A DNA stretch of 64,000 bases from Rhodocyclaceae bacterium. GTDB taxonomy: Bacteria; Pseudomonadota; Gammaproteobacteria; Burkholderiales; Rhodocyclaceae. This document shows positions 1-9,157 of this stretch, piece by piece; positions within the stretch are counted from its first letter, which is position 1; each line of letters starts with the position of its first letter. The notes under the pieces are model-generated. The model did no database searches and had not been told where the DNA came from. It worked only from the letters and a program-made list of their open reading frames with translations. The DNA lies in assembly GCA_018261935.1 (NCBI GenBank), contig JAGTRP010000012.1:1-64000 (forward strand), in the 5' to 3' direction. Both the position numbers and the translations under genes were made by a program.

Positions 1-57
1 CTTTCCGAGTTTGATGTAGAGCTTGACCGCCCGGATTCTCTCTTCGTACGAATACAT
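1..57 (-). CDS. IS3-family transposase OrfA, N-terminal fragment
   Basis: Only the first 19 codons are in the window. They read MYSYEERIRAVKLYIKLGK, which closely resembles the N-terminus of IS3-family OrfA/helix-turn-helix transposase proteins (typical opening M-Y-S-Y-E-x-R-I-R-A-V-x-L-Y-I). The ATG at 55-57 has a GGAGG Shine-Dalgarno a few bases upstream. OrfA supplies the DNA-binding part of the transposase; the catalytic OrfB would lie beyond the left edge. The family is confident, the subgroup is not. Confidence 0.65.
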   Translation of the reverse strand, partial: MYSYEERIRAVKLYIKLGK

Positions 58-107
58 GAACTACCTCCAAGGTAGTCCAAGATTTTGTCCGCACCCCCCC
101 CGGGTCA
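1..107 (-). mobile_element. End of an IS3-family insertion sequence, cut by the window edge
   Basis: Reading leftwards, an element end beginning TGACCC with a G-rich run (about 107 to 90) is followed by an untranslated stretch, a good ribosome binding site (GGAGG, about 62-66) and the start of an IS3-type transposase frame. The outer boundary is placed at 107/108 because a host reading frame (108-255) is interrupted there. The other inverted repeat and the target duplication lie outside the window, so the exact IS cannot be named. Confidence 0.6.
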
Positions 108-255
108 GATTTGGGTGCAAATCAACAGTGACGGTACGGCCAATGCGATGGATGGTGATGGGCAGCGTGCCCCGGTAGGCACGAGCTTTGAGGGCTTCGA
201 CGGGGAGTCGGGTGACGAGGGAAAGTTCGGCGTAGCCGATAATCGGACCGTTCAT
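108..255 (-). pseudogene. Small helix-turn-helix (excisionase/AlpA-like) gene interrupted by the IS
   Basis: An ATG at 255 opens a frame of about 49 host-encoded residues before it runs into the insertion sequence and stops within it. The text contains YAELSLVTRLPVEALKARAY and then R-I-G-R-T-V-T-V-D, the layout of MerR/excisionase-like HTH proteins (helix, turn with a small residue, recognition helix, then an 'RIGR.V.V' strand). Such proteins commonly control integrative elements. The C-terminus is lost, so function is probably destroyed. The assignment to the excisionase group is an inference from shape, not a recognised family member. Confidence 0.4.
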
Positions 256-804
256 TTTTCGATCTCTTGTTTTTATGTTATTTGGTTATTGCAGCCAGCA
301 TATCCGTGACGTCAAGTGGCGATACCCTCTTCTCACCCCAACGTTTTCTGAAATGCCCGCCGGGCGCGGCTTTTCGGGAAAACAATAAAGGGACAATTCG
401 TTTCCATCAGGTAAGGCAAACAGGTCCAGTCACGAGGTTTTTCAGAAAATTCTGAACAACCTTATACCTTCGGCCACCACGTCCTATGGTCCAGAGCATC
501 ATGTTGGTGGCGCGGTCTTGATAAGCGGATTACACCTGCTAAGAGCCATATCGCATTGGCCGTGGCTCAGATTTCCTACAGCTCATTTCATGGCTCAATT
601 GGCAGGCGGCGCGTGAAGTGACGAAAGCGAGATTGCCATGTATGCTAAATAAATAGCCGATCTTCTCTGCCCCTTCTGCGACCCACCGCCAGGGCGCATT
701 CTGTTCTCGAACCGGCATGGAGTTGTAATCCGGGACAGGTTCCCCGTCTCCCCAGGCGGCATCCGGTGAATCTTCTCCGACAAGGCGGATTACTGGTCAC
801 AGCG
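256..804. other. 549-bp stretch without a convincing gene; possible operator dyad
   Basis: No frame here has both codon bias and a plausible start. Base composition is visibly lower in G+C (about half) than the core genome to the right. A 7-2-7 inverted repeat, TTCAGAA-AA-TTCTGAA, lies at 441-456, and a third TTCTGAA half-site at 346-352. Both lie upstream of the interrupted HTH gene and could be operators. I see nothing else I can support. Confidence 0.3.
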
Positions 805-1626
805 ATGAATGCCCCGGATTACACGAAACAACAGAACTCCCCCGACACCCGGTCGCCGCTGAGGGACAAGCCGCTGCGCAATCCCGGGCAGTCCATCCGG
901 GAGCAGCGTTTCGACCTTTTCTACGACAAGCTGTTGGCCCCCATGCTGGTCGTGCTGATGTTTGGCTGGTACGCCGTAATGGAATGGTGGCGATACTTCT
1001 TTCCCAGCAGCGCGAACCCCTGGTTCTTCACCGCCATTGCGGTCGTGGGTGCTATCTACGCTGTCTTCCAAGCCAGAAAGGTTTGGCCCCGCATCAAGGC
1101 GATGAAGCTCGCTGAGGAGGGAGAAAAGGCGGTCGGGCAGTTCCTGGAGAGACTGCGCCACGAGGGCTATTACGTCTTCCACGACATCGTCGGACAGGAC
1201 TTCAACGTCGACCACGTCATCATCGGCCCGGCCGGCGTCTTCACCGTCGAGACCAAGACCTGGAAGAAACCCAAGCAGGGGAAGCCCGAGATTAGGGTCG
1301 AAGGCGAGACCCTCACGGCAGGTGGCCGGACTCCGGACCGGAGCCCGGTCGTCCAGGCGAAAGCCCAGGCGAACTGGATCAAGGGCCTGCTCTCGGACAG
1401 CACCGGGAAGAAATATCCGGTGCGCCCCGTGGTCCTGTTTCCGGGCTGGTTCATTGAAGCCGACCGGGAAAGCCGCAAGGCGGTCTGGGTCCTGGAGCCC
1501 AAGGCCCTCCCCGCCTTCCTTGCCCAGGAGAAGGAGCTGCTTCCCCCGGAAGACATCAAGCTCGCGAACTTCCATCTCTCCCGGTTTGTGCGGGAGCAGG
1601 AGCGCATCATCGAAGCGTCGAAGTAA
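805..1626 (+). CDS. Membrane-anchored NERD-domain protein
   Basis: The protein has 273 aa from the ATG at 805; an in-frame GTG at 766 would add 13 residues, and neither has a clear Shine-Dalgarno. Two hydrophobic segments lie at roughly 45-65 and 75-95, followed by a cytosolic NERD (nuclease-related) domain. Its core reads GEKAVGQFLERL, then F-N-V-D-H-V-I-I-G-P-A-G-V-F-T-V-E-T-K-T, matching the restriction-endonuclease-like fold with D and E-x-K catalytic residues. NERD proteins are often plasmid- or island-borne and are proposed to process nucleic acids; the true substrate is unknown. Its position between an IS and a tRNA in lower-GC DNA suggests horizontal origin. Confidence 0.75.
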   Translation: MNAPDYTKQQNSPDTRSPLRDKPLRNPGQSIREQRFDLFYDKLLAPMLVVLMFGWYAVMEWWRYFFPSSANPWFFTAIAVVGAIYAVFQARKVWPRIKAMKLAEEGEKAVGQFLERLRHEGYYVFHDIVGQDFNVDHVIIGPAGVFTVETKTWKKPKQGKPEIRVEGETLTAGGRTPDRSPVVQAKAQANWIKGLLSDSTGKKYPVRPVVLFPGWFIEADRESRKAVWVLEPKALPAFLAQEKELLPPEDIKLANFHLSRFVREQERIIEASK

Positions 1627-1742
1627 TCAGCGGCAGCCTAAGGCTGGCTTGATCGCTGTCTAGGACATCGGTGCGCGTAGGAGGGAAATACATCCTCTAA
1701 GGGATTGAAGACCCGGTGGGATGGTCTAATCTAGCGCCAGGG

Positions 1743-1757
1743 CAGATTCAAAATCTG
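1743..1757. repeat. Short hairpin resembling a tRNA-Leu anticodon arm
   Basis: CAGATT-CAA-AATCTG forms a 6-3-6 inverted repeat. It looks like the anticodon arm of tRNA-Leu(CAA), but the surrounding bases do not fold into a full cloverleaf. It could be a trace of an attachment site or chance. Confidence 0.2.
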
Positions 1758-1797
1758 TCCTTTTCCTGTCCTTTTAACCGGCAGGACAAGCGCGGCC

Positions 1798-1837
1798 CCA
1801 AAACAAAAAAGGACCGAGGGCAAAACCCTAAGTCCTT
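1798..1837 (-). terminator. Rho-independent terminator of tRNA-Val
   Basis: On the minus strand a hairpin (AAGGAC..AGGG loop CCCT..GTCCTT arms, 1809-1837) is followed by a T-rich run (complement of 1799-1808). It lies about 20 bp beyond the tRNA 3' end, as expected for its terminator. Confidence 0.75.
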
Positions 1838-1855
1838 GATTGCTCACCGTTAAGG

Positions 1856-1930
1856 TGGTGGGCGGCACAGGGTTCGAACCTGTGACCCCTGCCGTGTGAA
1901 GGCAGTGCTCTACCGCTGAGCTAGCCGCCC
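1856..1930 (-). tRNA. tRNA-Val (anticodon CAC)
   Basis: The minus strand folds into a complete cloverleaf: acceptor GGGCGGC/GCCGCCC, anticodon stem CTGCC/GGCAG with loop TTCACAC (anticodon CAC, decoding GUG), and T arm with GGTTCGAACC. Discriminator A and an encoded CCA end at 1856. Length is 75 nt including CCA. Confidence 0.95.
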
Positions 1931-1945
1931 GTTTGGGAGGCGCGC

Positions 1946-1975
1946 ATTAAACCACAACCCCGGCGTCGTGGTCAA
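1946..1975 (-). promoter_or_regulatory. Promoter of tRNA-Val
   Basis: On the minus strand: -35 TTGACC (1970-1975), 18-bp spacer, -10 TTTAAT (1946-1951), then a GCGCG discriminator directly before the predicted start. A G/C-rich discriminator is the usual mark of stringently controlled stable-RNA promoters. Confidence 0.7.
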
Positions 1976-2140
1976 TTTTTTGCAGAAAATCTAGCTGCCC
2001 TTTCTGCAACGCAGGTTGGCACCGAAGGTCTAACGTTCTTATTCCGGAACCCCGCCCCCCGGGAAATCCGGAAAGCTTTGATGGTTGAACTCATCACCCA
2101 TCCATTTGATTAACATTGCATTTTTCCAACGGAGGTCGCC

Positions 2141-2356
2141 ATGGCCAGGAAATTCATCGACTGCCGGGAATACCCCAGCGAACGCCATTGCACCGTCACC
2201 ATCTCCGCCGATACGGATGAGGAGCTCATGGAAGCGGCGGTTCAGCACGCCTGCTCGGTGCACGGGCATCAGGACACGCCGGAATTCCGGGAGAATCTGC
2301 GCCACGTGTTCAAGACCGAGCAATCCACCCAGCAGGGACCGCGCAGGGCCGCCTGA
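2141..2356 (+). CDS. DUF1059-family small protein
   Basis: A 71-aa soluble protein with a good Shine-Dalgarno (ACGGAGG) before the ATG. It carries the signature of DUF1059: an N-terminal DCREYPSERHC region, then a D-T-D-E-E-L helix and A-V-Q-H-A-C-S-V-H-G-H. These are small one-domain proteins of unknown function, common in proteobacteria and archaea. It stands alone between tRNA-Val and gltX with its own upstream space. The two Cys and several His residues would allow metal binding, but that is speculation. Confidence 0.75.
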   Translation: MARKFIDCREYPSERHCTVTISADTDEELMEAAVQHACSVHGHQDTPEFRENLRHVFKTEQSTQQGPRRAA

Positions 2357-2477
2357 ACATTCCCTGCCGGGGTCAGCGGGGTGCGGCAACGCACCCCTTT
2401 CTGTTGTCCAGGGGCCGCTTTTTGGGCGAATCCGGTCCATGACATAAAATGGCGGCTTTTCCCCCGGCTCGCCCACC

Positions 2478-3878
2478 ATGAACCGCCCAGTCCGCACCCG
2501 TTTCGCCCCCAGCCCCACCGGCTTCCTCCACATCGGCGGCGCCCGCACCGCCCTCTTCTCCTGGGCCTACGCCCGCCACCACGGCGGCAAGTTCATCCTG
2601 CGCATCGAGGACACCGACGTCGCCCGCTCCACTCCGGAAGCGGTCCAGGCCATCATCGACGGCATGGCCTGGCTGGGCCTCGAGCACGACGAGGGCCCCT
2701 TCTACCAGATGCAGCGCATGGAGCGCTATAAAGAGGTGATCCAGCAAATGCTGGATGCCGGCACCGCCTATTACTGCTACACCTCCAGGGAAGAACTCGA
2801 CGCCCTGCGGGCCGAGCAGGAGGCCCGCAAGGAAAAGCCCCGCTACGACGGCCGCTGGCGCCCGGAGCCCGGCAAGACGCTGCCGACGCCCCCGGCCGAC
2901 GTGTCGCCGGTGGTGCGCTTCAAGAATCCCAAGGACGGCGTCGTCGCCTGGGACGACAAGGTGAAGGGCCATATCGAATTCGCCAATACCGAGTTGGACG
3001 ACCTCATCATTGCCCGGGGCGACGGCACCCCCACCTATAATTTCTGCGTCGTGGTGGACGACTGGGACATGGGCGTCACCCAGGTCATCCGGGGCGATGA
3101 CCACGTGAACAACACGCCGCGCCAGATCAACATCCTCCGGGCCTTGGGCGCCGACGTGCCGGAATACGCCCACCTGTCGATGATCCTGGGCGACGACGGC
3201 ACCAAGCTGTCGAAGCGCCACGGCGCCGTGTCGGTGATGCAGTACGACGAGGACGGCTACCTCCCCGAGGCCGTGGTGAATTACCTGGCCCGCCTGGGCT
3301 GGTCCCACGGCGACGACGAAGTGTTCTCCCGCCAGCAGTTCGTGGAATGGTTCGACCTCGACCACATCACCGCCTCCGCCGCCCAGTTCAATACCGAGAA
3401 GCTCCTCTGGCTCAACCAGCACTACATGAAGCAGATGCCGGCCGCCGACCTGGCCGCCCGGGTGAAGCCGCGGCTCGCGGCCCGCGGCATCGATACCGAC
3501 CGGGGCCCCGATCTGGTGCAGGCGGTGGCCCTCTACGTGGACCGCTGCAACACCCTCAATGTCCTGGCCGATGCGGTGGAAGCCTTCTACGTTCCCATCC
3601 ATCCCCATGCCGAGCTCCTGGCCCAGCACCTCTCCGACGAAGCCCGCCCGGCCCTGGCCGATTTCGCCGCCGGCATCGCGCAAGTGGCCTGGGAAGCGCC
3701 CGCCATCAATGCCCTCATCAAGGAGACCGTCACCAAGCACGGCCTCAAGATGCCGAAGCTCGCCATGCCTTTGCGGGTCATCCTCACCGGCCAGGCCCAG
3801 ACCCCTTCCGTTGACGCCGTCATTGCCCTCATCGGCCGTGACAGCGTCCTGGAAAAGCTGGCTGCGTATAAAAACTAA
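2478..3878 (+). CDS. gltX: Glutamate--tRNA ligase
   Basis: Cytoplasmic class I aminoacyl-tRNA synthetase that charges tRNA-Glu with glutamate. The 466-aa length is usual for bacterial GluRS. The HIGH-type motif lies at residues 11-21 ([11 protein letters not shown]) and the KMSKS-type loop KLSKRHG at 243-249. The middle contains the expected [16 protein letters not shown] tRNA/ATP pocket. The ATG at 2478 is the first sensible start, immediately before conserved R-T-R-F-A-P-S-P. Two copies of its substrate, tRNA-Glu(TTC), are encoded directly downstream, separated by a dedicated tRNA promoter. Confidence 0.97.
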   Translation: MNRPVRTRFAPSPTGFLHIGGARTALFSWAYARHHGGKFILRIEDTDVARSTPEAVQAIIDGMAWLGLEHDEGPFYQMQRMERYKEVIQQMLDAGTAYYCYTSREELDALRAEQEARKEKPRYDGRWRPEPGKTLPTPPADVSPVVRFKNPKDGVVAWDDKVKGHIEFANTELDDLIIARGDGTPTYNFCVVVDDWDMGVTQVIRGDDHVNNTPRQINILRALGADVPEYAHLSMILGDDGTKLSKRHGAVSVMQYDEDGYLPEAVVNYLARLGWSHGDDEVFSRQQFVEWFDLDHITASAAQFNTEKLLWLNQHYMKQMPAADLAARVKPRLAARGIDTDRGPDLVQAVALYVDRCNTLNVLADAVEAFYVPIHPHAELLAQHLSDEARPALADFAAGIAQVAWEAPAINALIKETVTKHGLKMPKLAMPLRVILTGQAQTPSVDAVIALIGRDSVLEKLAAYKN

Positions 3879-3896
3879 AAAAACGACAAGAAAGTA

Positions 3897-3925
3897 TTTA
3901 CAAGCGCGCATTCGATCTATAGAAT
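3897..3925 (+). promoter_or_regulatory. Promoter of the Ala-Glu tRNA cluster
   Basis: -35 TTTACA (3897-3902), exact 17-bp spacer, -10 TAGAAT (3920-3925), then a GCGCG discriminator. The predicted start near 3932 lies 12 nt before the first tRNA-Ala and coincides with the left arm of a flanking inverted repeat. Confidence 0.75.
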
Positions 3926-3943
3926 GCGCGTCTCTTTCACGGA

Positions 3944-4019
<76 letters not shown>

Positions 4020-4062
4020 AGCAAACGTGAAAGAGAAAGCAGTAAAGGTAGTAAAAATCTGG

Positions 4063-4138
4063 GTCCCCATCGTCTAGAGGCCTAGGACATCGCCCTTTCA
4101 CGGCGGTAACCGGGGTTCGAATCCCCGTGGGGACGCCA
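4063..4138 (+). tRNA. tRNA-Glu (anticodon TTC), copy 1
   Basis: A 76-nt cloverleaf: acceptor GTCCCCA/TGGGGAC, anticodon loop CTTTCAC giving TTC, T arm GGTTCGAATCC, encoded CCA. It is cotranscribed with the upstream tRNA-Ala across a 43-nt spacer. Confidence 0.96.
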
Positions 4139-4161
4139 AATTGAGTAGTAGCTTCCGCGGC

Positions 4162-4237
<76 letters not shown>

Positions 4238-4268
4238 AGCAAATGCGGAAGATTGCAGTACAAACTAG

Positions 4269-4344
4269 GTCCCCATCGTCTAGAGGCCTAGGACATCGCC
4301 CTTTCACGGCGGTAACCGGGGTTCGAATCCCCGTGGGGACGCCA
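4269..4344 (+). tRNA. tRNA-Glu (anticodon TTC), copy 2
   Basis: Identical over all 76 nt to the copy at 4063. The spacer to its tRNA-Ala partner is 31 nt here versus 43 nt in the first pair, so the duplication is old enough for spacers to diverge while the tRNAs stayed identical. Confidence 0.96.
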
Positions 4345-4438
4345 CCGATTATCCGGTTTCTGCAGCCGGTTCAATTCGGTAGGCATTGGCTGCTTGAGAC
4401 ACGATTCCGTCAAGCACCGCCGAACCCAATCCCAATCG

Positions 4439-4603
4439 CTACAAATCCTTCAGCGTTTCAGCATTCTTCGCCTTTTGGGCATTCCGCAAGATCGGCAGCA
4501 TCATGCAGGCCAGTATCGGATCGGCGTAGCCCAAGGCGAAATCGCGCCCATTCCTCCGCCGCAAGTCCAGCAGCAGACGGAGCCAGGCTATCGCGGCGCC
4601 CAA
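4439..4603 (-). pseudogene. Possible gene remnant in the tRNA-mdtA gap
   Basis: The 455-bp gap 4345-4799 has no complete gene. On the minus strand an open stretch from a TTG at 4603 to TAG at 4439 reads with protein-like composition, including D-F-A-L-G-Y-A-D-P-I-L-A-C-M-M-L-P-I-L-R-N, with no ATG or Shine-Dalgarno. It may be the 3' end of a lost gene. I do not recognise a family. The rest of the gap presumably contains the mdtA promoter. Confidence 0.25.
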
Positions 4604-4799
4604 TGCAAAGGAATGTAAAGTCGCTTAAGCCGGAAAAATCACCCGAGGATAATGCCCTCGTACGATAGATGCTTGCCTGGGCATAGACCGGACACGGTCA
4701 GCCCCCAAACGCTCCGATACCAGACCACTTCCCGAAATTCACGAAATCGGCTTCCGCGGAATCGCTCAGGACAACGCGGCATCAGGCCACTCGAAAGCC

Positions 4800-6086
4800 A
4801 TGACAGATCAAGTCCCCGCCTCAGGATCCCTACCCTTCTATCGCCGCCTCGGGAAGCGCCATTTCCTGGTGCTCCTGGCCCTCCTCATCCTGGCCGGCGC
4901 CGGAGCCGGCTATTATTTCCGGGAGGGTGCCGGCCAGGCGGCCGAAGCCCGGGGCAACGGGAAGAACGGCCGCCCCGGCGGGCCGAACCGGCCGCAGCCG
5001 GTATCGGTGATGCCGGTGGCGGTCAAGGACGTGCCCCTGTGGCTCACCGCCATCGGCAGCGCCGTGCCCCGCAACCTGGTCACCCTGCGCACCCGGGTGG
5101 ATGGAGAGCTGTTGCGGCTCCATTTCGCCGAGGGCCAGATGGTGAAGCAGGGCCAGCTCCTGGCCGAAATCGACCCCCGCCCCTTCCAGGCCCAGCTCGC
5201 CCAGGCCAACGGCCAGCTCGCCCGGGACAACGCCTTCCTCCAGAACGCCCGGGTGGACCTGGCCCGTTACCAGGACCTGTGGGCCAAGGACTCCATCGCC
5301 CGGCAGCAGCTCGACACCCAGGAAGCCCTGGTCCGCCAGTACGAGGGCACGGTGGAAAACGACCGGGGCCTGGTGGACAACGCCAAGCTCCAGCTCGGCT
5401 ATACCCGCATCGTCGCCCCGGTGTCCGGGCGCATCGGCCTGCGCCAGGTGGACCCGGGCAACCAGGTCCACGCCTCCGACGCCAACGGGCTCGCCTCCAT
5501 TGCCCAGGTGGAGCCCATGATGGTGGTTTTCGCCGTGCCGGAGGGCCATCTGCCGGAAATCAACCGCCGCCTCGCCGCCGGCGACACCCTGGAGGCGGAG
5601 GCCTGGGACCGGGAGCTGAAGAACCGCCTGGCCGCCGGCAAGCTCCTCACCACGGATAATCAGATCGACCCTGCCACCGGCACCATCAAGCTCAAGGCCC
5701 AGTTCGCCAACGCCGAGCGCAGCCTCTTCCCGAACCAGTTCGTCAATGTCCGGCTGCTGCTGGGCACCCGCCAGGGCGCCACGGTGGTGCCGGGCGCCGC
5801 TGTCCAGCGGGGCGCCCGGGGCGCCTTCGTCTACGCCGTCGATGCCGAGGGCGGCGTCAAGTCGCTGCCGGTGACGCCGGGGCCGGTGGACGGTGAGCTG
5901 ATGGCGGTGGACGGCCTCCTGAAGCCCGGCGACCGGGTGGTCACCGACGGCGCCGACAAGCTGCGGGACGGCGCCAAGGTAGAAGTCATCAGCCCCGAAA
6001 AACGCCAAGCCCAGGCCGCCCCCGGCGGTGACCAGAAACCAGGCGGACGGGGCCGGCGGCAGCAGCCCGACGGCGCCGGGCGATGA
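4800..6086 (+). CDS. mdtA: RND efflux periplasmic adaptor (MdtA/MuxA-type)
   Basis: Membrane fusion protein of 428 aa linking the inner-membrane RND pump to an outer-membrane channel. One transmembrane anchor lies at about residues 21-40 ([19 protein letters not shown]). It is followed by the HlyD-type barrel-sandwich, alpha-hairpin ([11 protein letters not shown]) and beta-barrel regions, with the typical [20 protein letters not shown] segment. The C-terminus is Pro/Gly/Arg-rich. It overlaps the next gene by 4 nt (ATGA), so translation is coupled. A homologue of either E. coli MdtA or Pseudomonas MuxA; the substrate cannot be read from the sequence. Confidence 0.9.
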   Translation: MTDQVPASGSLPFYRRLGKRHFLVLLALLILAGAGAGYYFREGAGQAAEARGNGKNGRPGGPNRPQPVSVMPVAVKDVPLWLTAIGSAVPRNLVTLRTRVDGELLRLHFAEGQMVKQGQLLAEIDPRPFQAQLAQANGQLARDNAFLQNARVDLARYQDLWAKDSIARQQLDTQEALVRQYEGTVENDRGLVDNAKLQLGYTRIVAPVSGRIGLRQVDPGNQVHASDANGLASIAQVEPMMVVFAVPEGHLPEINRRLAAGDTLEAEAWDRELKNRLAAGKLLTTDNQIDPATGTIKLKAQFANAERSLFPNQFVNVRLLLGTRQGATVVPGAAVQRGARGAFVYAVDAEGGVKSLPVTPGPVDGELMAVDGLLKPGDRVVTDGADKLRDGAKVEVISPEKRQAQAAPGGDQKPGGRGRRQQPDGAGR

Positions 6087-9000
6087 ATCCGTCCCGCCCG
6101 TTCATCCTCCGCCCCATCGCCACCTCGCTGCTGATGGTGGCGATCCTGCTGATGGGGGCCATCGCCTACCGCCTGCTGCCCATTTCCGCCCTGCCCGAGG
6201 TGGATTACCCCACCATCCAGGTCATGGCCCTCTACCCCGGGGCGAGCCCGGAGGTGGTCACATCCTCCATCACCGCCCCCCTGGAGCGCCAGTTCGGCCA
6301 GATGCCGGGCCTCAACCAGATGTCGTCCACCAGCTCCGGCGGCGCCTCGGTCATCACCCTGCGCTTCGGCTTGAAGCTCAGCCTCGACATCGCCGAGCAG
6401 GAGGTCCAGGCGGCCATCAACGCCGCCTCCAACCTGCTGCCCACCGACCTGCCCCTGCCGCCAGTCTACAGCAAGGTCAATCCGGCCGACGCCCCCATCC
6501 TGACCCTGGCGGTCACCTCCCCCAGCCTGCCGGTGCCCCGCATGCACGACCTGGTGGAGAGCCGGGTGGCCATGAAGATTTCCCAGATTCCCGGCGTCGG
6601 CCTGGTGAGCATCGCCGGCGGCCGGCGCCCGGCCATGCGCATCCAGGCCAACCCTACGGCCGTGGCCAACCTGGGGATGTCCCTCGATGACCTGCGCACC
6701 GCCGTCGGCAATGCCAATGTCAGCATCGCCAAAGGCAGCTTCGACGGCGCCCAGCGGGCTTCCACCATCGACGCCAACGACCAGCTCAAGTCCCCCGCCG
6801 AGTACGGCGCCCTGGTGGTGGCCTACAAGAACGGAGCACCGGTGCGCCTCAGGGAAGTGGCCGACATCGTCGAGGACGCCGAGAATGCCCGCCTGGCCGC
6901 CTGGTCCGGGGAGCAGGAGGCGGTGATCCTCAACATCCAGCGCCAGCCCGGGGCCAACGTCATCGAGGTGGCCGACCGGGTGAAGCAGGCCCTGCCCCAA
7001 CTGCGGGCGGCCCTGCCCGCCTCCATCGACGTGGCCACCCTGGCCGACCGCACGGTGACCATCCGGGCCTCGGTGCACGATGTCCAGTTCGAGCTCATCC
7101 TCGCCGTGGCCCTGGTGGTCATGGTGATCTTCCTCTTCCTGCGCACCGCTTCCGGCACCCTGATCCCCAGCCTGGCGGTGCCCCTCTCCCTGGTGGGTAC
7201 CTTCGGCGTCATGTACCTGGCCGGGTTTTCCATCAACAACCTCACCCTCATGGCGCTCACCATTTCCACCGGCTTCGTGGTGGATGACGCCATCGTCATG
7301 ATCGAGAACATCGCCCGCTACGTGGAGGCGGGGGAGAAGCCCCTGGCCGCCGCCTTGAAGGGGGCCGGGGAAATCGGCTTCACCATTATCTCCCTGACGG
7401 TGTCCCTCATCGCCGTCCTCATCCCGCTCCTCTTCATGGGGGACGTGGTGGGCAGGCTGTTCCACGAGTTCGCCATCACCCTGGCGGTATCCATCCTGAT
7501 TTCGGCGGTGGTGTCCCTGACCCTCACCCCCATGCTCTGCGCCCGGCTCCTGAAGCATGTGCCGGAGGAGAAGCAGGGCCGCTTCTACCACTGGAGCGGC
7601 CAGCTGTTCGAGCGCACCATCGCCCGCTACGGCCAGGCCCTGGAATGGGTCCTGGAACGCCAGGGCGCCACCCTGGCGGTGGCCGTCGCCACCCTGGCCC
7701 TGACCGTGCTCCTCTACGCCTGGATTCCCAAGGGCTTCTTCCCGGTCCAGGACACCGGGGTCATCCAGGCCATCACCGAGGCGCCCCAATCCATTTCCTT
7801 CCCCGCCATGGCCGAGCGCCAGCAGGCCCTGGCGGCCGCCATCCTCAGGGACCCGGCGGTGGCAAGTCTGTCCTCCTTCATCGGCGTGGATGGCACCAAC
7901 AGCACCTTGAACAGCGGCCGCATGCTCATCACCCTGAAGCCCCTGGAGGAGCGCCCCCGGGCCGGGGAGGTGATCCGCCGCCTGGTGGCGGATACCCGAG
8001 ACGTCCCGGGCATCGCCCTCTACCTGCAGCCCATCCAGGATCTCACCGTCGAGGACCGGGTCTCCCGCACCCAGTACCAGTTCATGCTCTCCTCCCCGGA
8101 TTCGGAACTCCTCGGCCAGTGGACGCCCCGGCTGGTGGAGCGCCTGCAGCAGTTGCCGGAGCTGGCCGACGTGGCCTCCGATCTCCAGGACAAGGGACTC
8201 CAGGCCTACGTGGTCATCGACCGGGACGCCGCCGGCCGCCTGGGGGTGACGACGGCGGCCATCGACAACGCCCTCTACAACGCCTTCGGCCAGCGCCTCA
8301 TCTCCACCATCTTCACCCAGTCCAACCAGTACCGGGTGGTGCTGGAGGTGAAGCCGGAATTCAAGTTCGGCCCCGACGCCCTGACCCAGCTCTACGTCCC
8401 CGCCGCTGGGGGCCAGCAGGTGCCCCTTTCCGCCGTAGCCCGGGTGGCGGAGCGGCCGGCGGCGCTGGCCGTCAACCACGTCGGCCAGTTCCCCGCCGCC
8501 ACCCTCTCCTTCAACCTCGCCCCCGGCGTCTCCCTGGGACAGGCGGTGGAGGCGGTGCGCGCCGCCGAAGCCGAACTGGCCGTGCCGGCCGGCATCGAAA
8601 CCAGCTTCCAGGGGGCGGCCCAGGCCTTCCAGGCGTCCCTGTCCAATACCCTGCTGCTGGTGATCGCCGCCGTGGTCACCGTCTATATCGTCCTCGGGGT
8701 GCTCTACGAGAGCTACATCCACCCGGTGACCATCCTCTCCACCCTGCCCTCCGCCGGGGTCGGGGCGCTGCTCGCCCTGTGGCTCACCGGCTCGGGCCTG
8801 GATGTCATCGGCATCATCGGCATCGTCCTCCTGATCGGCATCGTCAAGAAGAACGCCATCATGATGATCGACTTCGCCCTCGACGCCGAGCGCCACCAGG
8901 GGCTCTCCCCCCGGGATGCCATCTACCAGGCCAGCCTGCTGCGCTTCCGGCCCATCCTCATGACCACGATGTCGGCCCTCCTGGGGGCCGTGCCCCTCAT

Positions 9001-9157
9001 GCTGGGGGGCGGCTTCGGGGCCGAGCTGCGCCAGCCCCTGGGCTACGCCCTGGTGGGCGGCCTCCTGGTGAGCCAGGTCCTGACCCTCTTTACCACCCCG
9101 GTCATCTACCTGGCCTTCGACCGCCTGGCCCGGCGCCTGGCTGAACGGCGGCAATGA
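6083..9157 (+). CDS. mdtB: RND multidrug transporter subunit, MdtB/MuxB type
   Basis: Inner-membrane proton-driven pump of 1024 aa, with the standard 12-TM, two-periplasmic-loop RND layout. The N-terminus [11 protein letters not shown] is typical. TM4 carries the proton-relay pair D401-D402 in [12 protein letters not shown], and TM10 the conserved [14 protein letters not shown] with the partner lysine. It is followed by a second, distinct RND gene with a 4-nt overlap. This is the hallmark of MdtBC/MuxBC pumps, which work as a hetero-trimer (two B, one C in the E. coli system) rather than a homotrimer. Confidence 0.92.
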   Translation: MNPSRPFILRPIATSLLMVAILLMGAIAYRLLPISALPEVDYPTIQVMALYPGASPEVVTSSITAPLERQFGQMPGLNQMSSTSSGGASVITLRFGLKLSLDIAEQEVQAAINAASNLLPTDLPLPPVYSKVNPADAPILTLAVTSPSLPVPRMHDLVESRVAMKISQIPGVGLVSIAGGRRPAMRIQANPTAVANLGMSLDDLRTAVGNANVSIAKGSFDGAQRASTIDANDQLKSPAEYGALVVAYKNGAPVRLREVADIVEDAENARLAAWSGEQEAVILNIQRQPGANVIEVADRVKQALPQLRAALPASIDVATLADRTVTIRASVHDVQFELILAVALVVMVIFLFLRTASGTLIPSLAVPLSLVGTFGVMYLAGFSINNLTLMALTISTGFVVDDAIVMIENIARYVEAGEKPLAAALKGAGEIGFTIISLTVSLIAVLIPLLFMGDVVGRLFHEFAITLAVSILISAVVSLTLTPMLCARLLKHVPEEKQGRFYHWSGQLFERTIARYGQALEWVLERQGATLAVAVATLALTVLLYAWIPKGFFPVQDTGVIQAITEAPQSISFPAMAERQQALAAAILRDPAVASLSSFIGVDGTNSTLNSGRMLITLKPLEERPRAGEVIRRLVADTRDVPGIALYLQPIQDLTVEDRVSRTQYQFMLSSPDSELLGQWTPRLVERLQQLPELADVASDLQDKGLQAYVVIDRDAAGRLGVTTAAIDNALYNAFGQRLISTIFTQSNQYRVVLEVKPEFKFGPDALTQLYVPAAGGQQVPLSAVARVAERPAALAVNHVGQFPAATLSFNLAPGVSLGQAVEAVRAAEAELAVPAGIETSFQGAAQAFQASLSNTLLLVIAAVVTVYIVLGVLYESYIHPVTILSTLPSAGVGALLALWLTGSGLDVIGIIGIVLLIGIVKKNAIMMIDFALDAERHQGLSPRDAIYQASLLRFRPILMTTMSALLGAVPLMLGGGFGAELRQPLGYALVGGLLVSQVLTLFTTPVIYLAFDRLARRLAERRQ

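Noticed and set aside
1743-1757. Additional tRNA-Leu gene
   Set aside because: Only an anticodon-arm-like hairpin; no acceptor, D or T arm can be paired around it.
4615-4629. CpxR box upstream of mdtA
   Set aside because: Only one GTAAA half is present; the second half reads TTAAG, too weak to call.
5831-9154. Very long minus-strand open frame (1107 codons) opposite mdtB
   Set aside because: Antisense shadow of a high-GC gene; composition is Gly/His/Asp/Gln-rich without domain pattern, and mdtB on the plus strand has clear RND motifs.
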